This document shows positions 1-13,900 of a stretch of DNA of 64,000 nucleotides, piece after piece. The notes below the pieces were generated by a model. The model was not told where the DNA came from and searched no databases. It was given only the letters and a program-made list of their open reading frames with translations. The stretch is from Nilaparvata lugens. Its lineage: Eukaryota > Arthropoda > Insecta > Hemiptera > Delphacidae. The stretch spans positions 31,502,192 through 31,566,191 of the forward strand of contig NC_052506.1 in NCBI RefSeq assembly GCF_014356525.2. The letters run 5' to 3'. A program made the position numbers and the translations under genes. Each line of letters begins with the position of its first letter. Position 1 is the first letter of the stretch.

Positions 1-567
1 AAGTCTACTATTCCAAGATCTGAGCCAGCTGGTGACAGGACTATAACGCTGGAGACAAATGAGGTCTGCTATCTCTTCATAGTGAATAATTTAATAGAAT
101 CAACAGTTGCCAACAGTTTGCAATTGAATAATCACATTTTCTCGAATTTCGAGCCTATTTTCAATTTTAGGTGAAAATGTTACTGAACAATAATTGTAGA
201 GATTTTTATGCTGAATCTTTTCCACTTGATTTTTTTGTTTAAATTGTATCTGAAGCCTGATAATTTGGAATCTAAAATCAAACGATGGGGCGGAGCTCCT
301 GGAACTTTTACAGATATGGGACTTATGGCAGTTTATAGAGCTTATCAATGACTATTTCAGGTATAAATTTGATCAAAATCGTTGGAGCCGTTTTTGAGAA
401 AAATCGCTGTTTTTGACAACATTTTTGCCATTTTAGCCGCCATCTTGAATTGCATTTGATCGAAATTGTTCGTGTCGAATCCTTATAGTGAAAGGACCTT
501 AAGTTCCAAATTTCAAGTCATTTCGTTTATTGGGAGATGAGATATGCTGTACACAGACGCACATACA

Positions 568-636
<69 letters not shown>

Positions 637-1507
637 CAATACCCAAAAACCACTTTTTTGGACTCAGGGGACCTTGAAACGTATAGAAATTTAGAAATTG
701 AGGTACCTTACTTTTTTCGCAAAGCAATACTTTCCTTACCTAAGGTAATAGGGCAAGGAAAGTAGGAAGCTGTGATACACCGATCTGAATTTCAAAACAA
801 CAGAAATTAAGTTATTTCGTAGGTATTCTATTCCAATTTCTTTTAAAAATAATAGATAAATAGGAATCCTTTTCAAATAAGTAATTTCAATGGAAATAAT
901 TCTGAAATAACCTTTAAATATTATTTATACCGAAACAAGTAGGTCTAACCTAAACGTGTAGGCTAACTGAAGCATGGATAAAGTCTAGGATGATCAACTT
1001 TTAAAATGTCATTTCAGGTATTTTAATTTGTGTTTCTCATATGATAATGTCTAAAAATGATTTCATTGTTTCAAAAATATTTATAATTATAACATATTTA
1101 TATTTATAATATATAATATTAAAACATTTAAAATCAATTATACGACTTGTATACCAAAGTATTTTGATAGAATGGAGAAAAAAATGGCGGCTGAGTTACT
1201 TTTGTACAGTCACTGTCAAAAGTAAACATAAAATATTCTGGCAAACTGTCAACATTGCAAAGCTAGAGAGAGATAGCGCTATCTGTTTTGTTGTATGATA
1301 GAAAAGGACAGGAACAGTATTGTCAATCGTACACTGCCATTATAACGTGGACCTCACTATAGTACCTGATATCACTTAACCTCAATAATATTTTCTTGAT
1401 AATTGATAAATATTTTTTAATAATAATGATAATATTTTCATCATAAATATAATAATAGTATTGTTTTGATAATTAATAAATATTTACATTTTCACAAACT
1501 CTGTATA
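1..1507. other. AT-rich non-coding DNA with repeat fragments upstream of the duplication
   Basis: No gene seen. Positions 360-770 around the microsatellite look like part of an interspersed repeat (runs of text typical of insect repeat families), but its ends are not defined. No convincing promoter or signal-peptide exon for the Wnt gene was found here. Confidence 0.5.
571..633. repeat. (AC)n microsatellite
   Basis: Uninterrupted AC dinucleotide run of about 31 units. The apparent Thr-His coding frame across it is a product of the repeat, not a gene. Confidence 0.97.
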
Positions 1508-1857
1508 ATAATATTGTGAATGTGAAACAACTGCATCAAAGAAATTATCTCAAAAACATTTGTTTAGAAAAAATATATGGCCAGTTGCACGTAGGTCTGT
1601 TAAATATGGACATTAAAATATAAAAAACATTAAAAAATAGGGTCCTATGCATCTTTTCCTTATATCTTCAAATGAATAATGAGTTTTGTTGGTTGTCAAA
1701 ACTCCCTCTGAAAGGTAAACTATTTAGCTATTTATTAAATTTATACAAAATTGGGTTAATTAAGAAAAATATAAAAACCTATTCTTCTAATAGTACTTAA
1801 TATAACTTATTCTATCTTTTAGTAAAATAACAATAATCATCCATCCATCTATCCTCT

Positions 1858-2562
1858 TCTATACTATAATAAAGGAAAGAACTGGATTATGCACGTATAC
1901 ACGTGTAAAGTGTGAAAAATTATATTTGACGCATCATCACGTCTGAACAACTGGACTGATTAACTTGAAATTATGCATATAGATTCTTGCTTAACCGAGA
2001 ATGGTTATAGACCTATTTTCAATTCTTCAATATTTGATTACATCAAGTTTTCAATTATTTGTCATGCTTCCAGTTGTTGTATGGAAGCAGCTGAACATTT
2101 CTCTTAAAAGGGAAATTAGAAGATAGTATGATTGGGGATCCTTTTCGAATGATAAAAACAGGTTTTCCGTCGCACCCAAATTTTTTCCGCCATTTTGAAT
2201 CCAACTTCTCTTTTTTTTAATTGAAAGGTGGGCATATGATACATGATTCCGATACAGGATTTCCAGAGAGAAGGTATGGTGAAAACCCGGACATCGATTT
2301 CTCAAACGTTTCAAAATTTATTCTCATTCATTTCCTTTATTATAGTATAGAACTGGCTTTAACACGTATACACGTGTAAAGGATAGGAAATTATGTTTCT
2401 CATCTGAACTACTGGACTGATTTACTTGAAATGTTGCATATAAATTCTTAATCAACCGAGGATTCTTATAGGCCTATTTTAATTCTTCTAGATTTCATTA
2501 CGTAAAGTTTTCAGTTTGTCAAGTTTTAAATAGACCCTTGCGAAGCACGGGTTACCTGCTAG
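1858..2562 (+). mobile_element. Non-autonomous Helitron, copy 1
   Basis: Begins TCTATACTATAATAAAGG and ends with a CCCTTGC-GAA-GCACGGG hairpin nine bases before CTAG, followed by T: the TC...hairpin...CTRR-T layout of Helitrons. Inside, a second sub-repeat (TATAGTATAGAACTGG near 2340) repeats the 5' region. No Rep/helicase coding is present. Confidence 0.7.
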
Positions 2563-2639
2563 TGGATTTATAAAATTCAATAACATTCCCAAATTTCTGC
2601 TCTCACATATTAGTCCAGTCAACGAAAGATTATAGAGTG

Positions 2640-3640
2640 AAAAGTTTGTAACACAATTTTTGACCTCGCAGCTCTTTTAAGGATAGTAAGGGGGTATTAA
2701 AGCTTACAAATTAGACTACAAGTATCATCTGTAACATTTCCCTTATCTCTTCTAGTTTTCTAGGTATGAGCTCTCGAAGGTGTCATATTTTGAAGAAAAC
2801 CCCTTCCGGATCCAATTTTTCCATCTTTTTGGCCTTTATAGCTTTTTAACGATTGATTGAAAAAATCCGTGCTAATCATGAGCTCATAGAGCATCACATT
2901 CTCTTCAATTTCATGTATTATTTCATTATTTTACGCATCTCCCTACGATTGTTGTAGCCGTTATAGTGTTGAGTGTAAAATCATCAGTTCAACAACAATA
3001 GATCAATTGACAGGGAAATATGGAGGGAACGTTTGGAACAGAGTATTTGACTTTTCAGCTTTATTTGGACTAGTTAGAAGATTAACATATCAAAAGTCCT
3101 CTTCCCTACCCCTTGTGCTCAAGGGATGAGGGTGGTTTAAAAGTTTCTTTTTTTTTATTTCTGGCTTACACGCATGTATCTTGGAAACAATGCATTTCAG
3201 CGACATGAATAACTAATCAAAAATGAAGCTAGATAAATTTCCTACAAGTTTTGTAAAGTATAATTTTGTGATCTCCTTTAGTTTTCGAGATATTCACTTT
3301 TGAAAGTGTAAAATCTTCAAAATGACAGTTTTTCTTCAAACTTTTTGCACTTTCAGGGCTTATTACTCAACAACAAATAATGCATCGAAAAAATAAGAAC
3401 TGAACGTGGGGTTGTATAGAAATCAATTCTCTTCAATGTTATGTATTATTTCAACATTTTATGCTTTCCATTAATTGTTATACAAGCTTTACTGTTGAGT
3501 GTGAAATTCTGAATTCAGCAACAATTGATCATTTGACAATGTAATTTGGACACAATTTTTGACTCTGCAGCTTCATTGAGACTAGTTAGAAGCTGAACAT
3601 ATTGAAAATCCTCATCTCTAACCCTTGTGCTAAAGTTGGA
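2640..3640. repeat. Internally repetitive non-coding segment (copy 1; copy 2 at about 7890-8894)
   Basis: Three diverged blocks start near 2655, 3045 and 3555. Each holds a TTTTTGAC-tCgCAGCT-like motif followed by ACTAGTTAGAAG or a variant and a polyadenine-rich stretch. It looks like the body of an interspersed repeat. No open frame of interest. Confidence 0.45.
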
Positions 3641-3789
3641 ATAGGTACTGTCAAATTGATACTTGCTGTATTGAGAATTTCACACGATTAATGAACGATG
3701 TATAATGATATCTAATATATACGAGTACATTTATATTATGACAGTGTAATGTGCCTCTAAGGTATGAAACATTATAGATCACTTGTAAT

Positions 3790-3919
3790 AGTACTTTACG
3801 TCACAAGTCCGGTAACGGTAGTTTACCGCATAAGTATGATTGTTTCTGCCCGAAACGTAGTTGAGGGCAGAATTATCATACGAATGCGGTAAATACGTTA
3901 CCGTACAAGTTACGTACAA
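3790..3919. mobile_element. Small foldback (MITE-like), copy 1
   Basis: Imperfect inverted repeat: GGTAACGGTAGTTTACCGCA on the left pairs with TGCGGTAAATACGTTACC on the right, and GTACTTTACGTCACAAG pairs loosely with ACAAGTTACGTAC. The loop holds a TCTGCCC...GGGCAGA pair. Confidence 0.6.
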
Positions 3920-4638
3920 TATTTTTTGTCATACTTTTCTCAGAAAGAATAATATTGCTGAGAAACAGTAACCATTACCTTACCTGCTGCTGTTCAAGCT
4001 GCTGCATTCTATAAACACGACCTAGCCCATAGCTCCTAGGTCATAACAGACCCATCTAGCTCAAATAGAATAATAAAGGCCAATGCTGAAAAATGTCAGA
4101 TGAGTTCTTATAACTTGAAACTTATTAGATGAGTTCTAATAATATTTGAGTTATTCTATTAGTTACTTAGATATTATTAACTCACTCTCTTCTTCTCACT
4201 AAAGTTCTCAACAATAAGAAGTTTAAATTATTGTTACCAATATAACAACTGAAGACTATAACGCTAATACTATATAGCTATTTGAATCAATTTGAATGTT
4301 CCAATTTCGGAACTGGGAAACATACTCGACTGTAAAGAAAACCATATGATCTCTTTACAGTATAGTATGCTGTAATGAAAATCACATGTTTTCTTGTTCT
4401 GCAAACAGCTGTTTACCGGCTTGATTTGATGCATGGAAAACAGCTGCAATTGAGTAAGTATGACAAAAACAATATAATAAGTGTATAGTTACAATCAATA
4501 ATTATACACTTAACAATATAATCAATGGAACAATCTGATCGTCTTTAAAGATTTCATGTTGATTATCAAAAACAATTTAATTTTGTTTGTTTTTGATCGC
4601 GATAAATACATTCTAATGCAAGGCAATAATACTTGCAG

Positions 4639-4904
4639 GGAAAGCATGGACCGCGACTCGACAGTGCTGCTGAGGACAGTGGCGGCGGCATTCGGAGGCG
4701 AGAACCGGACAGGGGGCGGCGGGGGGTGGCCGTGTGGCATGCAGGTGTTCTCACGACGTCAGCGCACCCTCTGCCACAAGCGCCCTGCCTTGGCCGCCGT
4801 GCTGGAGGGTACCGTCCACCTCGCCACCACCCACTGCCAGCGTGTCTTCCGCTTTAGCCCCTGGAACTGCCTACTGCCCAAACAGATCGTCCACACCAAT
4901 ACAG
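4639..4904 (+). CDS. Wnt N-terminal exon, copy 1
   Basis: GC-rich exon in AT-rich flanks. It encodes about 88 residues with four Cys of the Wnt N-terminus, including SRRQRTLC and SPWNC (RWNC in typical Wnts), and a short poly-Gly run. The start is set by the acceptor TTGCAG at 4633-4638, with a poor pyrimidine tract; the donor G|GTTAGC follows 4904. It enters with one base completing a codon and leaves with one base (phase 1), which joins the exon at 17155. An open frame continues upstream to an ATG at 4556, but those residues do not form a convincing signal peptide, so I treat this as an internal exon. Length 266 bp is not a multiple of three. Confidence 0.75.
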
Positions 4905-7900
4905 GTTAGCCGTAAAATGCTACTAATCATTTTTCATGATTAGTATCGAAACCGCCTCACAATGGGTGTTAACATTTAAAATATTTTAGTTTCAATCCCT
5001 CATTTCCTTAAAAACTAAAACTTCAATCAGTCACCATTTTGGATACAAGTATCATAGAACATTTTATTGATGTCATCTTTTTTGTTTTGGAAAGGTCTTT
5101 AAAATGATGTACCACAAAATGGGTGTTTACATTTAAAATATTCGAGTTACAACCCCTTATAAGAGGTTGAAGTTCAGTTGTACGTCGTAAGGTATAGTAT
5201 TCGACCAATAACGTGTCCTGAAAGTTACAGTATTATATCTACAATAGTCTCCATCTTATTGATGGGTTCCCTTACACATGACTAGCTCTGTACATAATTA
5301 TTACTGATGAAAGAGCAGCATAATTTGCATGATACATTGATATTTATTTATTTCTTATAACATTAAAAATGCAATAGATTATAAAAATGAATTATTCACA
5401 ATCAGGTCTTTACAAAATAGAGCATGAGTAACTAAAGTGATTGAATATCTTATAAACTTTATCAGAGACTACTAGTAGTTCTGCGAACAGTAGACCTCGC
5501 TCATGAATACAACTTTCAATCTAATGAGAAGGGCCAGTACAGTAAGTACAGTATATTGTGAAGATTTGACTGTATTCTCAAATATATATATGAGATGGCG
5601 GTTGTATCTAGGTTGACTGCTCATTTCGAGAATAATGGATTATTGGTTGAAGACCAGTTTGGATTTCGTAAAAAGAAGTACATTTCTGGAGCAATCTATG
5701 ATTTTGTCAAATATATGTCACTTGCAATTGATCAATCGCAGCTTGCTGCTGGCATATTCTGCGATCTTTCAAAAGCTTTTGACTGTGTAAATCATGAAAT
5801 CCTGCTAGAAAAATTGAGCTTTTATGCAATATCAGGCACAGCTCCAAGATGACTCCGCTCCTATCTTTCCAACAGGAAGCAATGTGTGAGAGATCCATCT
5901 TCTGCAAAATGCTCTTCATTTACCAGGGTCCCAAATGGAGTACCACAAGGATCTGTCCTCGGACTTTTGCTCTTTCTGGTGTACGGTACATTAATGATTT
6001 ACCTAAGGCAACAACCAATTCAAAGTTAATTATAATGTATGCGGATGACACAACTTGTATAGCATCAAACGCTGATCAGATCACATTGATAACTCAATTG
6101 AAGAATACACTTATAGAAATCAACGAGTGGTTTAAAGTAAATGGACTTTCCTTGAATGGCAGTAAAACACACTTTATACAATTCCGTTCCATACGCAATC
6201 AAACGAGGATAGACGAGACTCACCTTTCAACCATTAGAAATAGCTTAATACTCTCCTCCTCAACTAAATTCTTGGGACTTGTAATCGACCAGAATTTTTC
6301 CTTGAAGGAGCACATCAAGAACTTGATGAAAAAATTGAACCAAGCCTATTTTGTAATTTCAACTCTTTCCAACTTACTCAACAGAAACACATTATTGACC
6401 GTCTATCATGCATATGTTTATTCCCACTTGAGCTACGGCACAATATTTTGGGGTAATTCTGTAGACAGTCGTAGAATTTTCATTATGCAGGAATAGTTAT
6501 TTGTGCAACTAGTGTGCAAAGTGCCACTTTGCTGCACCGAAAGAAACGTTTACGCACGAGCCGTAGGCGAGTGCGGAATGATGGTTTCTTGAGTGTAGCA
6601 AAGAGACTTAGCGCACTTATTGCACATTAAATTTTTCCTACAGTTACCATAGAATGTGGGAAGTCAGTAATAGACGGTGAGCTTGTCCTACATTTAATAA
6701 AATGTTTGTTTGTGCAAATCTTCAGTATTTGTAATGCTGATAATAAATATTGCAACCATTCCACAACAGAGTTATTTCAAATTCAATCTGAATGATAATA
6801 TTGTGAATGTGAAACAACTGCATCAAAGAAATTATCTCAAAAACACTTGTTTAGAAAAAATATATGGCCAGTTGCACGTAGGTCTGTTAAATATGGACAT
6901 TAAAATATAAAAAACATTAAAAAATAAATAATGAGTTTTGTTGGTTGTCAAAACTCCCTCTGAAAGGTAAACTATTTAGCTATTTATTAAATTTATACAA
7001 AATTGGGTTAATTAAGAAAAATATAAAATCCTATTCTTCTAATAGTACTTAATATAACTTATTCTATCTTTTAGTAAAATAACAATAATCATCCATCCAT
7101 CTATCCTCTTCTATACTATAATAAAGGAAAGAACTGGATTATGCACGTATACACGTGTAAAGTGTGAAAAATTATATTTGACGCATCATCACGTCTGAAC
7201 AACTGGACTGATTAACTTGAAATTATGCATATAGATTCTTGCTTAACCGAGAATGGTTATAGACCTATTTTCAATTCTTCAATATTTGATTACATCAAGT
7301 TTTCAATTATTTGTCATGCTTCCAGTTGTTGTATGGAAGCAGCTGAACATTTCTCTTAAAAGGGAAATTAGAAGATAGTATGATTGGGGATCCTTTTCGA
7401 ATGATAAAAACAGGTTTTCCGTCGCACCCAAATTTTTTCCGCCATTTTGAATCCAACTTCTCTTTTTTTTAATTGAAAGGTGGGCATATGATACATGATT
7501 CCGATACAGGATTTCCAGAGAGAAGGTATGGTGAAAACCGCACATCGATATCTCAAACGTTTCAAAATTTATTCTCATTCATTTCCTTTATTATAGTATA
7601 GAACTGGCTTTAACACGTATACACGTGTAAAGGATAGGAAAATTATGTTTCTCATCTGAACTACTGGACTGATTTACTTGAAATGTTGCATATAAATTCT
7701 TAATCAACCGAGGATTCTTATAGGCCTATTTTAAATTCTTCTAGATTTCATTACGTAAAGTTTTCAGTTTGTCAAGTTTTAAAATAGACCCTTGCGAAGC
7801 ACGGGTTACCTGCTAGTGGATTTATAAAATTCAATAACATTCCCAAATTTCTGCTCTCACATATTAGTCCAGTCAACGAAAGATTATAGAGTGAAAAGTT

Positions 7901-10900
7901 TGTAACACAATTTTTGACCTCGCAGCTCTTTTAAGGATAGTAAGGGGGTATTAAAGCTTACAAATTAGACTACAAGTATCATCTGTAACATTTCCCTTAT
8001 CTCTTCTAGTTTTCTAGGTATGAGCTCTCGAAGGTGTCATATTTTGAAGAAAACCCCTTCCGGATCCAATTTTTCCATCTTTTTGGCCTTTATAGCTTTT
8101 TAACGATTGATTGAAAAAATCCGTGCTAATCATGAGCTCATAGAGCATCACATTCTCTTCAATTTCATGTATTATTTCATTATTTTACGCATCTCCCTAC
8201 GATTGTTGTAGCCGTTATAGTGTTGAGTGTAAAATCATCAGTTCAACAACAATAGATCAATTGACAGGGAAATATGGAGGGAACGTTTGGAACAGAGTAT
8301 TTGACTTTTCAGCTTTATTTGGACTAGTTAGAAGATTAACATATCAAAAGTCCTCTTCCCTACCCCTTGTGCTCAAGGGATGAGGGTGGTTTAAAAGTTT
8401 CGTTTTTTTTATTTCTGGCTTACACGCATGTATCTTGGAAACAATGCATTTCAGCGACATGAATAACTAATCAAAAATGAAGCTAGATAAATTTCCTACA
8501 AGTTTTGTAAAGTATAATTTTGTGATCTCCTTTAGTTTTCGAGATATTCACTTTTGAAAGTGTAAAATCTTCAAAATGACAGTTTTTCTTCCAACTTTTT
8601 GCACTTTCAGGGCTTATTACTCAACAACAAATAATGCATCGAAAAAATAAGAACTGAACGTGGGGTTGTATAGAAATCAATTCTCTTCAATGTTATGTAT
8701 TATTTCAACATTTTATGCTTTCCATTAATTGTTATACAAGCTTTACTGTTGAGTGTGAAATTCTGAATTCAGCAACAATTGATCATTTGACAATGTAATT
8801 TGGACACAATTTTTGACTCTGCAGCTTCATTGAGACTAGTTAGAAGCTGAACATATTGAAAATCCTCATCTCTAACCCTTGTGCTAAAGTTGGAATAGGT
8901 ACTGTCAAGTTGATACTTGCTGTATTGAGAATTTCACACGATTAATAAACGATGTATAATGATATCTAATATATACGAGTACATTTATATTATGACAGTG
9001 TAATGTGCCTCTAAGGTATGAAACATTATAGATCACTTGTAATAGTACTTTACGTCACAAGTCCGGTAACGGTAGTTTACCGCATAAGTATGATTGTTTC
9101 TGCCCGAAACGTAGTTGAGGGCAGAATTATCATACGAATGCGGTAAATACGTTACCGTACAAGTTACGTACAATATTTTTTGTCATACTTTTCTCAGAAA
9201 GAATAATATTGCTGAGAAACAGTAACCATTACCTTACCTGCTGCTGTTCAAGCTGCTGCATTCTATAAACACCACCTAGCCCATAGCTCCTAGGTCATAA
9301 CAGACCCATCTAGCTCAAATAGAATAATAAAGGCCAATGCTGAAAAATGTCAGATGAGTTCTTATAACTTGAAACTTATTAGATGAGTTCTAATAATATT
9401 TGAGTTATTCTATTAGTTACTTAGATATTATTAACTCACTCTCTTCTTCTCACTAAAGTTCTCAACAATAAGAAGTTTAAATTATTGTTACCAATATAAC
9501 AACTGAAGACTATAACGCTAATACTATATAGCTATTTGAATCAATTTGAATGTTCCAATTTCGGAACTGGGAAACATACTCGACTATAAAGAAAACCATA
9601 TGATCTCTTTACAGTATAGTATGCTGTAATGAAAATCACATGTTTTCTTGTTCTGCAAACAGCTGTTTACCGGCTTGATTTGATGCATGGAAAACAGCTG
9701 CAATTGAGTAAGTATGACAAAAACAATATAATAAGTGTATAGTTACAATCAATAATTATACACTTAACAATATAATCAATGGAACAATCTGATCGTCTTT
9801 AAAGATTTCATGTTGATTATCAAAAACAATTTAATTTTGTTTGTTTTTGATCGCGATAAATACATTCTAATGCAAGGCAATAATACTTGCAGGGAAAGCA
9901 TGGACCGCGACTCGACAGTGCTGCTGAGGACAGTGGCGGCGGCATTCGGAGGCGAGAACCGGACAGGGGGCGGCGGGGGGTGGCCGTGTGGCATGCAGGT
10001 GTTCTCACGACGTCAGCGCACCCTCTGCCACAAGCGCCCTGCCTTGGCCGCCGTGCTGGAGGGTACCGTCCACCTCGCCACCACCCACTGCCAGCGTGTC
10101 TTCCGCTTCAGCCCCTGGAACTGCCTACTGCCCAAACAGATCGTCCACACCAATACAGGTTAGCCGTAAAATGCTACTAATCATTTTTCATGATTAGTAT
10201 CGAATCCGCCTCACAATGGGTGTTAACATTTAAAATATTTTAGTTTCAATCCCTCATTTCCTTAAAAACTAAAACTTCAATCAGTCACCATTTTGGATAC
10301 AAGTATCATAGAACATTTTATTGATGTCATCTTTTTTGTTTTGGAAAGGTCTTTAATATGATGTACCACAAAATGGGTGTTTACATTTAAAATATTCGAG
10401 TTACATCCCCTTATAAGAGGTTGAAGTTCAGTTGTACGTCGTAAAGTATAGTATTCGACCAATAACGTGTCCTGAAAGTTACAGTATTATATCTACAATA
10501 GTCTCCATCTTATTGATGGGTTCCCTTACACATGACTAGCTCTGTACATATTATTGATGAAAGAGCAGCATAATTTGCATGATACATTGATATTTATTTA
10601 TTTCTTATAACATTAAAAATGCAATAGATTATAAAAATGAATTATTCACAATCAGGTCTTTACAAATAGAGCATGAGTAACTAAAGTGATTGAATATCTT
10701 ATAAACTTTATCAGAGACTACTAGTAGTTCTGCGAACAGTAGACCTCGCTCATGAATACAACTTTCAATCTAATGAGAAGGGCCAGTACAGTAAGTACAG
10801 TATATTGTGAAGATTTGACTGTATTCTCAAATATATATATGAGATGGCGGTTGTATCTAGGTTGACTGCTCATTTCGAGAATAATGGATTATTGGTTGAA

Positions 10901-13900
10901 GACCAGTTTGGATTTCGTAAAAAGAAGTACATTTCTGGAGCAATCTATGATTTTGACAAATATATGTCACTTGCAATTGATCAATCGCAGCTTGCTGCTG
11001 GCATATTCTGCGATCTTTCAAAAGCTTTTGACTGTGTAAATCATGAAATCCTGCTAGAAAAATTGAGCTTTTATGCAATATCAGGCACAGCTCCAAGATG
11101 ACTCCGCTCCTATCTTTCCAACAGGAAGCAATGTGTGAGAGATCCATCTTCTGCAAAATGCTCTTCATTTACCAGGGTCCCAAATGGAGTACCACAAGGA
11201 TCTGTCCTCGGACTTTTGCTCTTTCTGGTGTACGGTACATTAATGATTTACCTAAGGCAACAACCAATTCAAAGTTAATTATAATGTATGCGGATGACAC
11301 AACTTGTATAGCATCAAACGCTGATCAGATCACATTGATAACTCAATTGAAGAATACACTTATAGAAATCAACGAGTGGTTTAAAGTAAATGGACTTTCC
11401 TTGAATTGCAGTAAAACACACTTTATACAATTCCGTTCCATACGCAATCAAACGAGGATAGACGAGACTCACCTTTCAACCATTAGAAATAGCTTAATAC
11501 TCTCCTCCTCAACTAAATTCTTGGGACTTGTAATCGACCAGAATTTTTCCTTGAAGGAGCACATCAAGAACTTGATGAAAAAATTGAACCAAGCCTATTT
11601 TGTAATTTCAACTCTTTCCAACTTACTCAACAGAAACACATTATTGACCGTCTATCATGCATATGTTTATTCCCACTTGAGCTACGGCACAATATTTTGG
11701 GGTAATTCTGTAGACAGTCGTAGAATTTTCATTATGCAGGAATAGTTATTTGTGCAACTAGTGTGCAAAGTGCCACTTTGCTGCACCGAAAGAAACGTTT
11801 ACGCACGAGCCGTAGGCGAGTGCGGAATGATGGTTTCTTGAGTGTAGCAAAGAGACTTAGCGCACTTATTGCACATTAAATTTTTCCTACAGTTACCATA
11901 GAATGTGGGAAGTCAGTAATAGACGGTGAGCTTGTCCTACATTTAATAAAATGTTTGTTTGTGCAAATCTTCAGTATTTGTAATGCTGATAATAAATATT
12001 GCAACCATTCCACAACAGAGTTATTTCAAATTCAATCTGAATGATAATAGAATGAATATTATAAAGTTATATGAGATTCAATTATAATAATACTTCCTCT
12101 ACAAGAAGTCATCAGCAAGTGTAGAAATGGCACTTGTCTGGATAATGTATGTATTTTGAGCCATCAATGAGCCTCAAAAACATTATACTCCACCCGTGAC
12201 TAACAATTTAATATTCTCCTATTCGAAAACACCCGTGACTAACAGTTTTATATTCTCCTACCCAAAAACACAAAAGTTATGCAGCAAAACTTTGCTTATA
12301 CTTAAACGGTGCCCATTAATTTGGTTCATTGATTAATTTGTCTTTGCGAACAAAGCTGTAAGCTTGTTTCAATTTGTCTATTAATGTAAATAAATAAATA
12401 AGTTAATAGGCCCAGGACTGATCAAGGATTAGGCTAGTGGTCAGCCCTCAGGACAGACTTCTAACCTGACCATTCTATGAAATTTGCATGTGTACTTTTT
12501 ATTCCAGTTCCAAATATCCTCAATTTTGAGTCTGAATGATATATTATACACAATTAGTGAAAAATATAGTTTCAGCTTGTTTTTTTCTTGTAAATACATT
12601 AGTAAACGTGTCAATTTGGCCTTTCTGCTTTTCTGGCCAATCGCCTAGTAGCAGCATGAAACGTATAATTAAGGTTATAGGCTTACTGCATTATTTAAAA
12701 CGTGATTAAATTATATTACATAGACATTACATTTACCTGAAATTCTGAACGTCAATCATTCAAGTCACTGTTGAGTAAACAATATATTGTATTGTGTTTT
12801 TGATTACGGTATTCAATAAATCTATTCTGTATTCTGTTTCTAATTCATCAATGGCATTCATTGAAGTTGTTCTACGAAAATGTGAGTAGAGATGTTTCGG
12901 GGAGTTGAAGAACTGAATAACATTTTAAAGTGTAAATATTTATGTTTCAAACCTAATGGATACATTATTGTTTTGAAAATATAACCTTAGTGTCAGTAAT
13001 AAGAGAAACCTAACCACAAAAGTAATTGAATATAAAAAATACTTGATTCCTTGATCATAAAAATGATCAATAAATGTTTCCAATGTCTTCCAGTAAAAAA
13101 TATAGGCATCTCACACGTAAAAAAATTGTTCATGATAACTTGAATAGAAATAAAATACTGATATTGAATACTATCAAAACTTCTTGTTTATTTACTGTTC
13201 GTTATTCAATATCCCATGGTAATAATCAGCTGTTTTACAAAAATTTCCAGCCAGAACATATTCAGGTTTACTAACATTTCTTTTACTTTGCCGCACTCTA
13301 CCGTCATAAAGCGTGTTAACTATTTTGTGTTGTTATGTTGCAAATTTGGAGTGTGAATGATATATTATACACAATTAGTAAAAAATATAGTTTCAGCTTG
13401 TTTTTTTCTTGTAAATATATTAGTAAACGTGTCAATTTGGCCATTCTGCTTTTCTGGCCAATCGCCTAGTAGCAGCATGAAACGTATAATTAAGGTTATA
13501 GGCTTACTGCATTATTTAAAACGTGATTAAATTATATTACATACACATTACATTTACCTGAAATTCTGAACGTCAATCATTCAAGTCACTGTTGAGTAAA
13601 CAATATATTGTATTGTGTTTTTGATTACGGTATTCAATAAATCTATTCTGTATTCTGTTTCTAATTCATCAATGGCATTCATTGAAGTTGTTCTACGAAA
13701 ATGTGAGTAGAGATGTTTCGGGGAGTTGAAGAACTGAATAACATTTTTTAAAGTGTAAATATTTATGTTTCAAACCTAATGGATACATTATTGTTTTGAA
13801 AATATAACCTTAGTGTCAGTAATAAGAGAAACCTAACCACAAAAGTAATTGAATATAAAAAAATACTTGATTCCTTGATCATAAAAATGATCGATAAATG

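Larger units (their letters stand above)
1508..6797 (+). repeat. 5.25 kb direct tandem duplication, copy 1
   Basis: Nearly identical to about 6798-12049. The offset is 5287 bp at the left, drops to 5254 after a 33 bp stretch near 1641-1675 that only copy 1 has, and to 5249 after small indels near 5300 and 5420. Only scattered single-base differences occur. The unit holds a Helitron, a foldback, the Wnt N-terminal exon and a LINE fragment. The junction has GATAATA-type microhomology. Confidence 0.92.
6798..12049 (+). repeat. 5.25 kb direct tandem duplication, copy 2
   Basis: Second unit. Homology ends at about 12049, where copy 1 runs straight into copy 2 while copy 2 runs into unrelated sequence (GAATGAATATT). 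High identity means either a recent duplication or two haplotypes placed in series by the assembler. Confidence 0.92.

Noticed and set aside
544..765. Frame with a long Thr-His run
   Set aside because: It is a translation of the AC microsatellite with no domain.
4556..4638. ATG at 4556 as the Wnt start
   Set aside because: The in-frame residues before the exon contain charged residues (FDRDKYI) and do not form a signal peptide; a splice acceptor lies at 4638. Not excluded, but not preferred.
4522..4754. - strand frames over the Wnt exon (Pro-rich)
   Set aside because: Shadows of the GC-rich + strand exon; the + strand carries the Wnt motifs and splice sites.
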